From positions 842,059 to 906,058 of the forward strand of contig NZ_LNUV01000003.1 of the NCBI RefSeq assembly GCF_001512285.1: DNA of 64,000 nt. Reading direction: 5' to 3'. The notes beneath the pieces are model-generated. The model was not told where the DNA came from and made no database searches. It saw only the letters and a list, made by a program, of their open reading frames with translations. Made by a program: the position numbers and the translations under genes. This document shows, in pieces, positions 34,181 through 43,189 of this stretch (position 1 is the stretch's first letter; the number at the start of each line of letters is the position of its first letter). The DNA is from Arthrobacter sp. EpRS71 (GTDB taxonomy: Bacteria > Actinomycetota > Actinomycetes > Actinomycetales > Micrococcaceae).

Positions 34181-35158
34181 TCAGAAGTGTGTGGGCTCTT
34201 CGACCAATGCGGTTGCAATGCTGTCTGCATCATCCAAGGCAGCCAGATACCGCTCGGCGTCCAGGGCAGCCGAGCATCCTGTGCCGGCCGCTGTAATGGC
34301 CTGGCGGTAGCGGTGATCCACGGCGTCGCCGCACGCGAAGACACCGGAGAGGTTGGTCATAGTGGTTGGCGAGGCCACCTTGATATAGCCCTCGGCGTCG
34401 AGGTCCACTTGTCCTTCCACCAGTTCTGTCCGCGGCAGATGACCGATGGCTACGAAGATTCCTGTGGCAGCCTGCTCTCGGGTTTCACCGGTACGTGTGT
34501 CCTTGAGTGTCACGCCAGTGACCTTCGTATCCCCATGAATGGCCGTAATAGCCGAGTTCCAGGCAAAGGTTATCTTGGGATTGTCCTTTGCACGCTGCGC
34601 CATGATGCGTGAAGCACGGAGCTCGCCTTTACGCACCACCACGGTGACGGACTTCCCGAAGCGTGTCAGGAACGTGGCTTCTTCCATGGCGGAGTCGCCG
34701 CCGCCCACCACAATGATGTCCTGCTCGCGGAAGAAGAAGCCGTCACAGGTGGCACACCACGACACCCCGTGCCCGCTCAGTTTCTTCTCTTCCGGCAGCC
34801 CGAGTTCCTTGTACGCAGAGCCCGTGGCGAGGATGACTGCAGGCGCCTCGTGGCTCTCCCCCGCTCCGGTGACCACCCGCTTGAGGTGCCCTTTGAGGTC
34901 AACCTCAGTGACGTCGTCGAACACTATCCGCGCGCCGAACTTCTCAGCCTGTTCCTGGAGCCCGTCCATCAACTCAGGGCCTTGTATCCCGCCAGGGAAC
35001 CCGGGAAAGTTCTCCACTTCCGTGGTGTTCATGAGGGCCCCGCCGGCAGTAACAGAACCGGCCAGTACCAACGGATTCAGCCCGGCACGGGCGGCATAGA
35101 TGGCCGCGGTGTAGCCGGCAGGGCCGGACCCGATGATGATCAGTTGTTCGTTGCTCAT
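34181..35158 (-). CDS. trxB: Thioredoxin reductase
   Basis: A 325-residue FAD- and NADPH-dependent reductase. The FAD site is [20 protein letters not shown], the redox pair CATC is in [13 protein letters not shown], the NADPH site is [14 protein letters not shown], and the C-terminal motif is [23 protein letters not shown]. It lies between arsC and arsO in the arsenic operon. There it probably regenerates the thiol donor for the arsenate reductase, and may be a second copy besides the housekeeping enzyme. Confidence 0.93.
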   Translation of the reverse strand: MSNEQLIIIGSGPAGYTAAIYAARAGLNPLVLAGSVTAGGALMNTTEVENFPGFPGGIQGPELMDGLQEQAEKFGARIVFDDVTEVDLKGHLKRVVTGAGESHEAPAVILATGSAYKELGLPEEKKLSGHGVSWCATCDGFFFREQDIIVVGGGDSAMEEATFLTRFGKSVTVVVRKGELRASRIMAQRAKDNPKITFAWNSAITAIHGDTKVTGVTLKDTRTGETREQAATGIFVAIGHLPRTELVEGQVDLDAEGYIKVASPTTMTNLSGVFACGDAVDHRYRQAITAAGTGCSAALDAERYLAALDDADSIATALVEEPTHF

Positions 35159-35181
35159 GGGACTCGCTCCTGGTGGTTGGA

Positions 35182-35604
35182 TTATTTTGCCGCTGGGGTC
35201 AACGAGGTGATCAGCTTCTCTATGCGGGTCTTGATGTCGTCGCGAATGGGCCTGACAGCGTCCACTCCCTGTCCGGCGGGATCTTCAAGGACCCAGTCCT
35301 CGTAGCGCTTGCCGGGGAAGTAGGGGCATTCGTCGCCGCAGCCCATGGTGATGACAACGTCCGACTCCTTGACGGCCTCAGTAGTGAGGACTTTGGGGAT
35401 CTCGGCAGACATATCGATACCCAGTTCAGCCATGGCTTCAACGGCAGCGGGATTGACCTTGTCCGCGGGCTGGGAGCCAGCAGACCGAACCTCGATGGCG
35501 CCCTGGGAGAGAGTGGTAAGGAACGCAGCGGCCATTTGCGAGCGCCCTGCGTTGTGGACACAGACGAAAAGGACGGAAGGCTTCTTTACGGAATCGGTGG
35601 TCAT
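35182..35604 (-). CDS. arsC: Arsenate reductase, low-molecular-weight phosphatase type
   Basis: A 140-residue protein with the P-loop CVHNAGRSQ near residue 15, as in LMW-phosphatase-fold arsenate reductases. It has [21 protein letters not shown], giving the further Cys residues used in the thioredoxin-coupled mechanism, and the Asp of LEDPAGQ. It reduces As(V) to As(III), which Acr3 then exports. It starts 15 bases after the acr3 stop, and the trxB neighbour supports thioredoxin coupling. Confidence 0.93.
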   Translation of the reverse strand: MTTDSVKKPSVLFVCVHNAGRSQMAAAFLTTLSQGAIEVRSAGSQPADKVNPAAVEAMAELGIDMSAEIPKVLTTEAVKESDVVITMGCGDECPYFPGKRYEDWVLEDPAGQGVDAVRPIRDDIKTRIEKLITSLTPAAK

Positions 35605-35619
35605 GAATTTCCTCGAGGG

Positions 35620-36747
35620 TCAGGCAGCTATATGGGTGGGGGTGAAATAGCGCTTGCGTGCCCACAGGGCTACATACACAAGTGCAACAAGGACGGGTAC
35701 TTCAATCAAGGGTCCAACAACACCGGCCAGGGCCTGACCTGAAGTGACGCCGAAGGTTCCGATGGCTACAGCGATGGCAAGCTCGAAGTTGTTGCCCGCA
35801 GCGGTAAACGCCAGAGTCGTGGTCTTGGCGTACCCCAGATTCAGCAAGCGGCCAATCACCATTCCGGCGCTGAAGACCACAACGAAGTACACCAATAACG
35901 GCAAAGCGATGCGAAGGACGTCCATCGGCTTGGACATGATGGTCCCACCTTGAAGCGCAAACAGGAGCGTGATGGTGAAAAGGAGTCCGTAGAGCGCCCA
36001 AGGACCAATCCTTGGCAGGAAGTTCTTCTCGTACCAGAGGCGACCTTTGACTTTCTCACCGATGACGCGGGTGAGCAGGCCAGCGAGCAGCGGAATGCCC
36101 AGGAAGATCAGCACCGAGAGCGTTATGGCCCAGAAGGAGAAGTCGGCGGCCGTGGTGGGAAGTCCCAGGAGGGATGGGAGCCACTGGAGGTAGAACCAGC
36201 CCAAGGCCCCGAACGCGATCACTTGGAAGACGGAATTAATGAACACCAGAACGGCGGCGGATTCACGGTCCCCACAGGCGAGATCGTTCCAAATCATGAC
36301 CATGGCTATGCAGCGGGCCAAACCGACAATGATCAACCCGGTCCGGTACTCCGGCAGGTCCGGGATGAACACCCAGGCAAGGGCGAACATGAAAGCTGGA
36401 GCCAGGACCCAGTTGATCACCAAGGACGTGACCAGCAGCTTTCGATCGGCCAGCACACGGTGAGCTTGGTCGTAGCGCACCTTGGCAAGGACCGGGTACA
36501 TCATCACCAAGAGGCCTATGGCGATAGGCAAGGAGACCTCACCGATCTTCACGGCTTCCAGGGCGGTATTCAGGCTTGGGATCAGGCTGCCCAGCAGGAG
36601 GCCCAGCACCATGGCCGCGACGATCCATACCGGCAGGAACCGGTCCATGGCCGAGAGTTTCCCCGCGGCGTCAGGGCCGGCGGCACTCTGCCGGGCCGGG
36701 GTTTGCGTTGGGGTGCTCACTGAACTCCAGAGGTGTTGTGGTGTCAT
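35620..36747 (-). CDS. acr3: Arsenite efflux transporter, ACR3 family
   Basis: A 375-residue membrane protein with ten predicted helices. Conserved Cys lies in GLARCIAMVMIWNDLACGD and the conserved Glu in AGNNFELAIAVAIGTFG, both needed for arsenite transport in this family. ATG 36747 starts the protein after an upstream in-frame extension; no ribosome site is visible. It is the first gene of the ars operon, divergent from arsR across a spacer holding the ArsR palindrome. Confidence 0.93.
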   Translation of the reverse strand: MTPQHLWSSVSTPTQTPARQSAAGPDAAGKLSAMDRFLPVWIVAAMVLGLLLGSLIPSLNTALEAVKIGEVSLPIAIGLLVMMYPVLAKVRYDQAHRVLADRKLLVTSLVINWVLAPAFMFALAWVFIPDLPEYRTGLIIVGLARCIAMVMIWNDLACGDRESAAVLVFINSVFQVIAFGALGWFYLQWLPSLLGLPTTAADFSFWAITLSVLIFLGIPLLAGLLTRVIGEKVKGRLWYEKNFLPRIGPWALYGLLFTITLLFALQGGTIMSKPMDVLRIALPLLVYFVVVFSAGMVIGRLLNLGYAKTTTLAFTAAGNNFELAIAVAIGTFGVTSGQALAGVVGPLIEVPVLVALVYVALWARKRYFTPTHIAA

Positions 36748-36770
36748 GGAAGACCGTAGATTGATGAACT

Positions 36771-36822
36771 TCGATATGAGTATGTCCACCTATATCGATG
36801 ATTGTCAATGTATGTGCATAAT
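36771..36822. promoter_or_regulatory. ars divergent promoter with ArsR operator
   Basis: The inverted repeat TCGATAT (36771-36777) / ATATCGA (36792-36798) with a 14-base spacer lies between acr3 and arsR. CATAAT at 36817-36822 is placed six bases before the arsR ATG and is a good -10 box for a leaderless transcript. ArsR repression relieved by As(III) would control both sides. Confidence 0.6.
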
Positions 36823-36828
36823 GGATGA

Positions 36829-37185
36829 ATGAACTCCGGGGAAACTCTTGAGCTGACACCAGTGGATGCAGAAGCGTGCTGCGAGCCGTCAGGGCAACCA
36901 TCCATGGACGACTACGAGGCACAGCTGAGGGCATCCGTGTTCAAAGCCCTCGCAGATCCCAACAGGCTGCGCCTCTTATCAATCGTCAGGAGTTCAGAGG
37001 GCGGCGAGGCCTGCGTCTGCGATCTCACCGAGCCCCTGAACCTGGGGCAGCCCACAGTGTCCCACCACCTGAAGATCCTGGTGGATGCCGGCCTCCTCCA
37101 CCGCGAGAAGCGTGGGACGTGGGCGTACTACTCCATGGTCCCCGGGGCCATTGAGCGGACCACCGGTTTGCTGGAGAGCCTGTGA
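36829..37185 (+). CDS. arsR: Arsenite-responsive repressor, ArsR family
   Basis: A 118-residue winged-helix repressor. It has an N-terminal Cys pair, Cys17-Cys18 (AEACCEPSG), and Cys62-x-Cys64 in EACVCDLTEPL. The N-terminal pair plus one helix Cys resembles the As(III) site of Corynebacterium glutamicum ArsR, while CVCDL is the E. coli-type site, so this protein appears to hold both. The recognition helix is QPTVSHHLKILVDAGL. It overlaps arsN1 by GTGA and is divergent from acr3. Confidence 0.92.
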   Translation: MNSGETLELTPVDAEACCEPSGQPSMDDYEAQLRASVFKALADPNRLRLLSIVRSSEGGEACVCDLTEPLNLGQPTVSHHLKILVDAGLLHREKRGTWAYYSMVPGAIERTTGLLESL

Positions 37186-37715
37186 CCAGTCAAGCGACCA
37201 CCGGCCCACGCCCCCAAGACACCATCCGGCCCATGACAGCGGCGGACTGGCCAAGCGTCCGGGAGATCTTCACCGCAGGTATCGAGTCCGGGCACGCCAC
37301 TTTTGAAGCCGTCGCCCCGGAGTGGGAGCAATTCGATGCAACCCGGCTCAAGGAACACCGCCTCGTCGCCGAGAAGGAGGGCCAGGTTCTGGGCTGGGCC
37401 GCCGTTTCCCCAGTGTCCTCCCGGGCCGCCTACTCGGGCGTCGTGGAGCATTCCATCTACGTCGCCGGGGAAGCCCGCGGTCTTGGCGTGGGGAGGCGCC
37501 TCCTCCGGGCACTCATCACGTCCACCGAGGACGGCGGTATTTGGACGATCCAAGCCAGTGTTTTCCCCGAGAATGCAGCCAGCCTCAGGCTCCACGAAAA
37601 CCAAGGATTCAGCGTTGTGGGCCGGCGGCATCGAATCGCTCGCATGCCGCACGGACCCCTCGCCGGGCAGTGGCGGGACACCGTCCTGATTGAGCGCAGA
37701 TCCTCCGTGCTGTAA
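37182..37715 (+). CDS. arsN1: GNAT N-acetyltransferase, ArsN1-like (arsinothricin/phosphinothricin type)
   Basis: A 177-residue GNAT protein. It begins IRPMTAADWPSVREIFTAGI and has HSIYVAGEARGLGVGRRLLR, where GLGVGR is the acetyl-CoA loop, then ENAASLRLHENQGFSVVGRR and WRDTVLIERRS. This is the pattern of the phosphinothricin acetyltransferase group. In ars operons such enzymes (ArsN1) acetylate the arsenic antibiotic arsinothricin. Translational overlap with arsR gives strong context for that role, though other amino-acid substrates cannot be excluded. Confidence 0.82.
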   Translation: MTSQATTGPRPQDTIRPMTAADWPSVREIFTAGIESGHATFEAVAPEWEQFDATRLKEHRLVAEKEGQVLGWAAVSPVSSRAAYSGVVEHSIYVAGEARGLGVGRRLLRALITSTEDGGIWTIQASVFPENAASLRLHENQGFSVVGRRHRIARMPHGPLAGQWRDTVLIERRSSVL

Positions 37716-37753
37716 TCCTCATGTCGGCACGCGAATCCACCCAGGACTGACGG

Positions 37754-39928
37754 CTACCGCCCCACGGACGCTTCTTCCTCCTCGCGCGGAGCCACCGAAG
37801 CTGCGGAGGACTCACGGCCCAGCTTGCCCGGCCACCAGATCTTGCTGCCGATGTCGTACGCCAGCGCGGGAACCAGCAGGGATCGGACCAGCACGGTATC
37901 CAGCAGCACACCGAACGCCACGATGAACGCGAGCTGGACCAGGAACATGATGGGGATGACGCCCAGGGCTGCGAACGTGGCCGCCAGGACCACACCCGCT
38001 GAGGTGATCACACCACCAGTAACGGCCAGACCCCGCAGGATTCCCGGACGCGTCCCGTGCTTCAGCGATTCTTCGCGGACCCGGCTCATCAGGAAGATGT
38101 TGTAGTCCACGCCGAGGGCCACCAGGAACACGAAGCCGAACAGAGGCACCGTGGCATCGGCCCCGGAGAATCCGAAGACGCCGTTGAACACCCATGCGGA
38201 GACACCCATGGCGGCGCCGTAGGACAGGACCACGGACAGGACCAGCAGCACGGGTGCCACCACGGAGCGCAGCAGGAGCATCAGGATGAAGAGGATGACC
38301 ACCAGCACGATCGGGATGATGACCACCAGGTCGCGTTGGGCAGTGGTGTTGGTGTCCAGCGCGGTTGCTGTCACGCCGCCCACCAGCGCTGCGGAATCAA
38401 CCTCGCGAACGGCGGAGCGCAACGACTTCACGGCCTCTTCGGCCTCAATCGAGTCTGCCGCCGAGTTCAAGGTGGCATTGATGAGGACCCGGCCGTCGCG
38501 TACTGCGGGCTCAGTGGGAGCGCCGGGTGCGCCGGTGATGAGAACGGAACCGTCGGCCAGGAGGTAAGCGTCACCCACGCCGTCGGCCGCTTTGACTTTG
38601 TCCAGGACCTGCTGCGCGGACCTTTGGGAGGCGACCACGACGGCGGGGCTGCCGCTGCCGGCGTCGAAGTGGCGCGCCAGCGCTTCCTGACCGTCCACGG
38701 CGTCGGACGCGGAAAGAATGACGTCCGTCTGCGGAACGCCGTTGGCTTTCAACTGCATGAGCCCAGTGGAGGCGGCAAGAAGCAGCAGGACCGAAGCGAC
38801 CCACACAACGCGCGGCCGCTTGGAGACGAGACGACCCGTGGCGCGCCACAGACCCTTCTGCCCCTCAAGGCCGGTAACGATCTCCGGTTCGCGTTCGTCG
38901 TCGGGCAGCAGCTTGGGGCGGAAGGGCCAGAAGGCCGCACGGCCAAGCAACGCCATGAGCGCGGGCAGGAGCGTGAGCGCAGCGAAGAGTGAGCAGAGGA
39001 TTCCGGCGGCTGCTACAGGTCCCAGCGCTTTGTTGGAATTCAGGTCGGAGAACAGCAGGCAGAGCAGGGCGATGATGACGGTGGCTCCGGAGGCGAGGAT
39101 CGGCTCGAACGAGGCCTTCCACGCCGTGATCACGGCCTGCGTGCGGTTGGCGGTGTGCGTCAGCGCCTCCCGGAACCGCGCCACGAACAACAGCGCGTAG
39201 TCGGTGGCAGCGCCAATGACCAGGATGGACAGAATGCCTTGGCTTTGGCCGTTCAATTGGATCCAGCCTGCCTTGGCCATGCCAAACACCAGCAGAATCG
39301 CGGCGCATAGTGCAAAGACCGAGGTGAACAGCACTGCGATAGGCAGCACCACTGAACGGTAGACCAGCAGCAGAATCACGAACACGGCGCCAAGGGCAAC
39401 CAGCAGCAGGATGCCGTCGATCCCGCCGAAGGCGTTGACAAGGTCCGCGGTCAAGCCTGCCGGACCGGTAACGAACGCCTTCATGCCGTCGGGAGCGCCG
39501 GGCTGCACCACGTCTCGCAGCTCCTGGACTTTCTCGCGCAGCTCATCGGAGGACGCCATGGGAACAACGAACTGAACGGCTTTGCCGTCTTGGGACGGAA
39601 TGGGCCCGACGACGGCGCTCCCCAGCTTGAGTGCCTCGATGTCGGCTTTCAGCTGGGCTGCTTCGCCCAGTTGTGCCGGGGTGAAGGACGCATCGCTTTC
39701 AACGATGACAAGTGCCGGGATCTCTTCGGAGTCCCGGAATTTGGCCTGCCAGTCACCGGCTTCGGTGGCTTCAGCGCCGGCGGGAAGGAAGGAGGCTTGA
39801 TCGTTGGAGGAGACTTCTTCCAACCGTCCGAAGGTGGGGCCGCCGATTCCTGCGATGCCCAGCCACGTGATAACCAGCACCACGGGTATCAGCCAGCGAA
39901 GCCAGAACGGTACTTTCCGCGAGTTCAT
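37754..39928 (-). CDS. MMPL/RND family transporter
   Basis: A 724-residue membrane protein with twelve predicted helices in two similar halves: an N-terminal helix, a large outer loop (about residues 30-165), five to six helices, a second loop (about 395-515) and the remaining helices. Sequences LVIGAATDYALLFVARFREAL and LVALGVDYNIFLMSRVREES are the paired MMPL helix motifs with the proton-relay Asp-Tyr. The substrates may be lipids, drugs or siderophores. It is divergent from a MarR regulator; a 12-bp palindrome lies 38 bases upstream of the start. Confidence 0.9.
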   Translation of the reverse strand: MNSRKVPFWLRWLIPVVLVITWLGIAGIGGPTFGRLEEVSSNDQASFLPAGAEATEAGDWQAKFRDSEEIPALVIVESDASFTPAQLGEAAQLKADIEALKLGSAVVGPIPSQDGKAVQFVVPMASSDELREKVQELRDVVQPGAPDGMKAFVTGPAGLTADLVNAFGGIDGILLLVALGAVFVILLLVYRSVVLPIAVLFTSVFALCAAILLVFGMAKAGWIQLNGQSQGILSILVIGAATDYALLFVARFREALTHTANRTQAVITAWKASFEPILASGATVIIALLCLLFSDLNSNKALGPVAAAGILCSLFAALTLLPALMALLGRAAFWPFRPKLLPDDEREPEIVTGLEGQKGLWRATGRLVSKRPRVVWVASVLLLLAASTGLMQLKANGVPQTDVILSASDAVDGQEALARHFDAGSGSPAVVVASQRSAQQVLDKVKAADGVGDAYLLADGSVLITGAPGAPTEPAVRDGRVLINATLNSAADSIEAEEAVKSLRSAVREVDSAALVGGVTATALDTNTTAQRDLVVIIPIVLVVILFILMLLLRSVVAPVLLVLSVVLSYGAAMGVSAWVFNGVFGFSGADATVPLFGFVFLVALGVDYNIFLMSRVREESLKHGTRPGILRGLAVTGGVITSAGVVLAATFAALGVIPIMFLVQLAFIVAFGVLLDTVLVRSLLVPALAYDIGSKIWWPGKLGRESSAASVAPREEEEASVGR

Positions 39929-39965
39929 GTGTCCTTCTTCTGTGGGGATGCTTGAGTGGGCTTTA

Positions 39966-39994
39966 TTCCATCATAGATTATCTCTATGATGGAA
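39966..39994. promoter_or_regulatory. MarR operator between mmpL and marR genes
   Basis: A perfect inverted repeat with arms TTCCATCATAGA and TCTATGATGGAA and a 5-base loop, in an AT-rich stretch between the divergent transporter and MarR genes. Length, symmetry and location are typical of a MarR dimer site. Confidence 0.75.
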
Positions 39995-40095
39995 CTATTC
40001 CAATACCAAACTGCTGACAATGCCGTATTCCAGCATCTCTGGGAGTAATATCCGGAAGGCAGTCATCACGAGACAACGCGGGCAGGAGGGCGGAC

Positions 40096-40617
40096 ATGTC
40101 GGACCCAGCAGGCCCGCGCCCCGAGGCGAGCCGCCCCGAGAACGCAGCTCCCCAGGAACTCGTGCGGCTCCTCCAGGACTTCACCCTCGAAGCCAACCAC
40201 TATGTGGACGCAGCAGGTGGCCGGAATGACATGCACCGGACCGACTTGAACGCTCTTGCCGTCATCATGCGCCACTCCGCAGCGGGCAAGGTGGTCACCC
40301 CGGGCGTCCTCCGCGCTGAACTCCGGCTCAGCTCCCCCGCCACCACGGCATTGGTTGATCGCCTGCACGCTTCCGGGCATGTGGTGCGCGAACGCCTTGG
40401 CACGGACCGGCGGCAAGTCCAATTGCAGATGACACCCAAGGCGTACCGGGACGGCAGCGCCATGTTCATGCCCCTTGCCATTCGCATGGGCAAAGCGATG
40501 TCCGCTTACAGTTCCGAGGAACTGGACATCGTGACCAGGTTCATGGCGGACATGGTGGAGGCCACTCTCGAAGCACGCGAAGAAGCGACCCAAGCTGACG
40601 CGACGCGTTCCACCTAA
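40096..40617 (+). CDS. MarR family transcriptional regulator
   Basis: A 173-residue winged-helix protein. The MarR core lies at about residues 18-165, with the recognition helix region LRLSSPATTALVDRLHASGH and the wing VVRERLGTDRRQVQLQMTPK. ATG 40096 has AGGAGG upstream. It is divergent from the MMPL transporter, which it probably represses through the palindrome at 39966-39994. The ligand is unknown. Confidence 0.9.
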   Translation: MSDPAGPRPEASRPENAAPQELVRLLQDFTLEANHYVDAAGGRNDMHRTDLNALAVIMRHSAAGKVVTPGVLRAELRLSSPATTALVDRLHASGHVVRERLGTDRRQVQLQMTPKAYRDGSAMFMPLAIRMGKAMSAYSSEELDIVTRFMADMVEATLEAREEATQADATRST

Positions 40618-40646
40618 TTCCACCTTCCAAGTTGTAGCGTTTCCCT

Positions 40647-41462
40647 ATGAACGCGCAGCAGCCTGAAGATGTCTATACCCACGGGCACCACGAGTCGGTT
40701 GTCCGGGCCCATGCCTCACGAACGGTGGAGAATTCGGCCGCGTTCGTGATTCCCCACCTCACCCCGGGGACATCCGTACTGGACGTCGGGTGCGGCCCAG
40801 GCAGCATCACGTGCGACTTCGCGGGGCTGGTTGCGCCCGCCCACGTGATCGGATTGGACCGGTCTGCCGACATCGTGGCCCAGGCCACCGAACTGGCTAG
40901 AGACCGCGGGGTGGACAACGTGACGTTCCAAACCGGCAACATCTACGACCTCGACTTTGAGGACGAAACCTTCGACCTCGTCCACGCCCACCAAGTCCTC
41001 CAGCATCTGACCGACCCCGTCGCGGCTCTCCGCGAGATGCGCCGCGTGGCGAAACCCGGGGCGATCGTTGCAGTGCGCGACGCCGACTTCCACGGTATGA
41101 GCTGGTACCCCGAAGTCCCCGAGTTGGACGACTGGATGGAGCTCTACCAAAAGATCGCCCGACGCAATGGAGCAGAACCCGACGCCGGTCGCCGCCTGGT
41201 TTCCTGGGCCCAGCAGGCGGGTTTCACCCAGGTGGCACCCACCAGCAGCAACTGGCTCTACGCCACCGCCCAGCAACGTTCGTGGCAATCCCGGGTCTGG
41301 AGCGAACGGGTGCTCCACTCAGCCTTCGCCGAGCAAGCCCTCGAATACGGCTTCGCCAACGAGGCCGACCTCGCCCGGATCGCCGCGGGCTGGCACCGCT
41401 GGGGAGCCACCGATGACGGCTACTTCCTCATTCCCAATGGAGAAGTCATCGCTCGGGCCTGA
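40647..41462 (+). CDS. SAM-dependent class I methyltransferase
   Basis: A 271-residue protein. SAM-binding motif I is SVLDVGCGPGSITCDFAGL with the acidic residue of HVIGLDRSADIV in motif II, then FDLVHAHQVLQHLTDPVAAL, the UbiE/MenG-like arrangement. The C-terminal third is not recognised. It starts 29 bases after the marR stop and may belong to that transcript. The substrate is unknown. Confidence 0.85.
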   Translation: MNAQQPEDVYTHGHHESVVRAHASRTVENSAAFVIPHLTPGTSVLDVGCGPGSITCDFAGLVAPAHVIGLDRSADIVAQATELARDRGVDNVTFQTGNIYDLDFEDETFDLVHAHQVLQHLTDPVAALREMRRVAKPGAIVAVRDADFHGMSWYPEVPELDDWMELYQKIARRNGAEPDAGRRLVSWAQQAGFTQVAPTSSNWLYATAQQRSWQSRVWSERVLHSAFAEQALEYGFANEADLARIAAGWHRWGATDDGYFLIPNGEVIARA

Positions 41463-41587
41463 ACTTTTCCAAAGAGGCACCTGAACTTTTGCATGAAAGT
41501 TTGCCCCACCATGTAGAAATGCCGGCCGCAGTTCCGACCCATGAGTGAAAGCACCCACCAAGGGCGCCCCTCATAAGGAGTTTTGAG

Positions 41588-41947
41588 ATGAAATACATGA
41601 TCATGATGTTCGGATCGGCCGAGGGCATGATGGAGACCGCCGACCCCGCATGGATCCAGGAAATGATCGGATTCATGATCCAGATCGACAAGGACCTCAC
41701 CGAATCCGGGGAAATGGTGTTCAACGCCGGCCTGGCCGATGGCAGCACCGCGAAGCTGGTCAAGCAAACCCCGGACGGTGTCATCACCACGGACGGGCCC
41801 TACGCCGAATCGAAGGAGTCCCTGGTGGGCTACTGGGTGGTTGATGTGGCCAGCGAGGAACGCGCGGTGGAGATTTGTTCCAGCATCGTGAAGTACGCGC
41901 AGGTGGTTGAGCTTCGCGCAGTTCAGGAAGCGCCTCCGGAGGTTTAG
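41588..41947 (+). CDS. YciI-like (DGPF domain) protein, ECF42 partner
   Basis: A 119-residue ferredoxin-like-fold protein. The DGPF motif appears as TTDGPYAESKESLVGYWVVD, with MKYMIMMFGSAEG at the N terminus. AAGGAG lies before ATG 41588. DGPF proteins are the conserved partners of ECF42 sigma factors, and here the stop codon abuts the sigma start. Its molecular function is not known. Confidence 0.88.
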   Translation: MKYMIMMFGSAEGMMETADPAWIQEMIGFMIQIDKDLTESGEMVFNAGLADGSTAKLVKQTPDGVITTDGPYAESKESLVGYWVVDVASEERAVEICSSIVKYAQVVELRAVQEAPPEV

Positions 41948-43171
41948 CTGGATTCGTCGCCCACCGCACCTTTAGAGGACCTGCTGCGCACTCTGGCGCC
42001 GCAGGTCCTCGGCGTGCTGGCGCGCAATCACGGCCACTTCGATGCTTGCGAGGACGCCGTCCAGGAAGCACTCCTCGAAGCTTCCCTACGATGGCCAACC
42101 GCGTGGCCGGACAACCCACGAGCATGGCTGCTGGCCGTCGCCAACCGCCGTTTGGTGGACTTTTATCGAAGCGAAAGCGCCCGGCGAGCACGCGAGGAAC
42201 GCGTTGCTGCCATGGACGTGGACTTCTCCTACAGCTCTGTTTCAGAAGCTGACGACACCCTCACCTTGATGTTCCTGTGCTGCCATCCTGCACTCTCAGC
42301 CCCATCACAACTCGCGTTAACGCTCCGGGCCGTTGGAGGACTCACGACGGCGGAAATCGCCTCGGCTTTCCTGGTTCCCGAAGCGACCATGGGGCAGCGA
42401 ATCAGCCGCGCGAAACAGGGGATCCAGAAGGCGGGAGGCACCTTCACCATGCCGCCGCCTTCCGAGCGCAAGGCGAGGCTCGGCGTCGTACTTCACGTCC
42501 TGTACCTGATCTTCAACGAAGGTTACGCGGCAAGCTCGGGTCCATCCCTGCAGCGCGAAGAGCTCACCACTGAGGCCATCCGCGTGACGCGCCTGCTGGT
42601 GGCCGTTGCCCCGCGAGAGCTGGAGGCGACTGGGCTGCTGGCACTGATGCTGCTCACCGATTCCCGGCGCGCAGCCCGTGCGTTGGCAGACGGAACGCCT
42701 GTGCCGTTGGCGGAGCAGGAACGGCGCCTGTGGAACCGGGAACAGATCGAAGAAGGCATCACTCTGCTGTCCTCCGTGCTGGGTCGCGGCGCCGCCGGGC
42801 CCTATCAGCTCCAGGCGGCCATCGCCGCCGTGCACGCCGAGGCCGCCTCCGACGAAGAGACCGACTGGCCCCAAATTCTCGCGCTGTACACAGTCCTTGA
42901 AGCCGTGGCGCCCAGTCCCGTGGTCACGCTGAATCGCGCGGTAGCTGTGGCCATGGTGCACGGGCCGGCCGCGGGTCTGGAGTTGCTGGCAGGACTGGAT
43001 GCGGCGCTGGCCCGGACGCACCGGCTGGACGTGGTGCGTGGCCATCTACTGGAAATGTCCGGCTCCTACGCCGAAGCCCGCGCAGCGTACCTTTCCGCCG
43101 CCAAAAAGACCGGAAGCCTGCCGGAACGAAAGTACTTAATGGGAAAGGTAGCGCGGATGGACGAGCAGTGA
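41948..43171 (+). CDS. ECF42-type RNA polymerase sigma factor, probable CTG start
   Basis: Sigma region 2 (NHGHFDACEDAVQEALLEAS), region 4 (LTTAEIASAFLVPEATMGQR) and a long C-terminal TPR-like domain (about residues 185-400: LIFNEGYAASSGPSLQREEL, LQAAIAAVHAEA, AVAVAMVHGPAAGLELL) define ECF42. The first ATG/GTG-type codon (GTG 42014) would delete the start of region 2. In-frame CTG 41948 directly follows the YciI stop and has GGAGG at 41938-41942, five bases upstream, giving 407 residues beginning LDSSPTAPLEDLLR. CTG is therefore proposed as the start. The TPR domain replaces an anti-sigma factor. Confidence 0.85.
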   Translation: MDSSPTAPLEDLLRTLAPQVLGVLARNHGHFDACEDAVQEALLEASLRWPTAWPDNPRAWLLAVANRRLVDFYRSESARRAREERVAAMDVDFSYSSVSEADDTLTLMFLCCHPALSAPSQLALTLRAVGGLTTAEIASAFLVPEATMGQRISRAKQGIQKAGGTFTMPPPSERKARLGVVLHVLYLIFNEGYAASSGPSLQREELTTEAIRVTRLLVAVAPRELEATGLLALMLLTDSRRAARALADGTPVPLAEQERRLWNREQIEEGITLLSSVLGRGAAGPYQLQAAIAAVHAEAASDEETDWPQILALYTVLEAVAPSPVVTLNRAVAVAMVHGPAAGLELLAGLDAALARTHRLDVVRGHLLEMSGSYAEARAAYLSAAKKTGSLPERKYLMGKVARMDEQ

Positions 43172-43189
43172 CCCCATATAGTCGAATCC

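Noticed and set aside
37182..37715. Ribosomal-protein or aminoglycoside acetyltransferase
   Set aside because: Sequence features match the phosphinothricin/arsinothricin acetyltransferase group, and the overlap with arsR supports ArsN1.
41420..41790. Antisense open frames over the YciI gene
   Set aside because: The YciI frame has a strong ribosome site, the DGPF motif and ECF42 context; the antisense frames have none.
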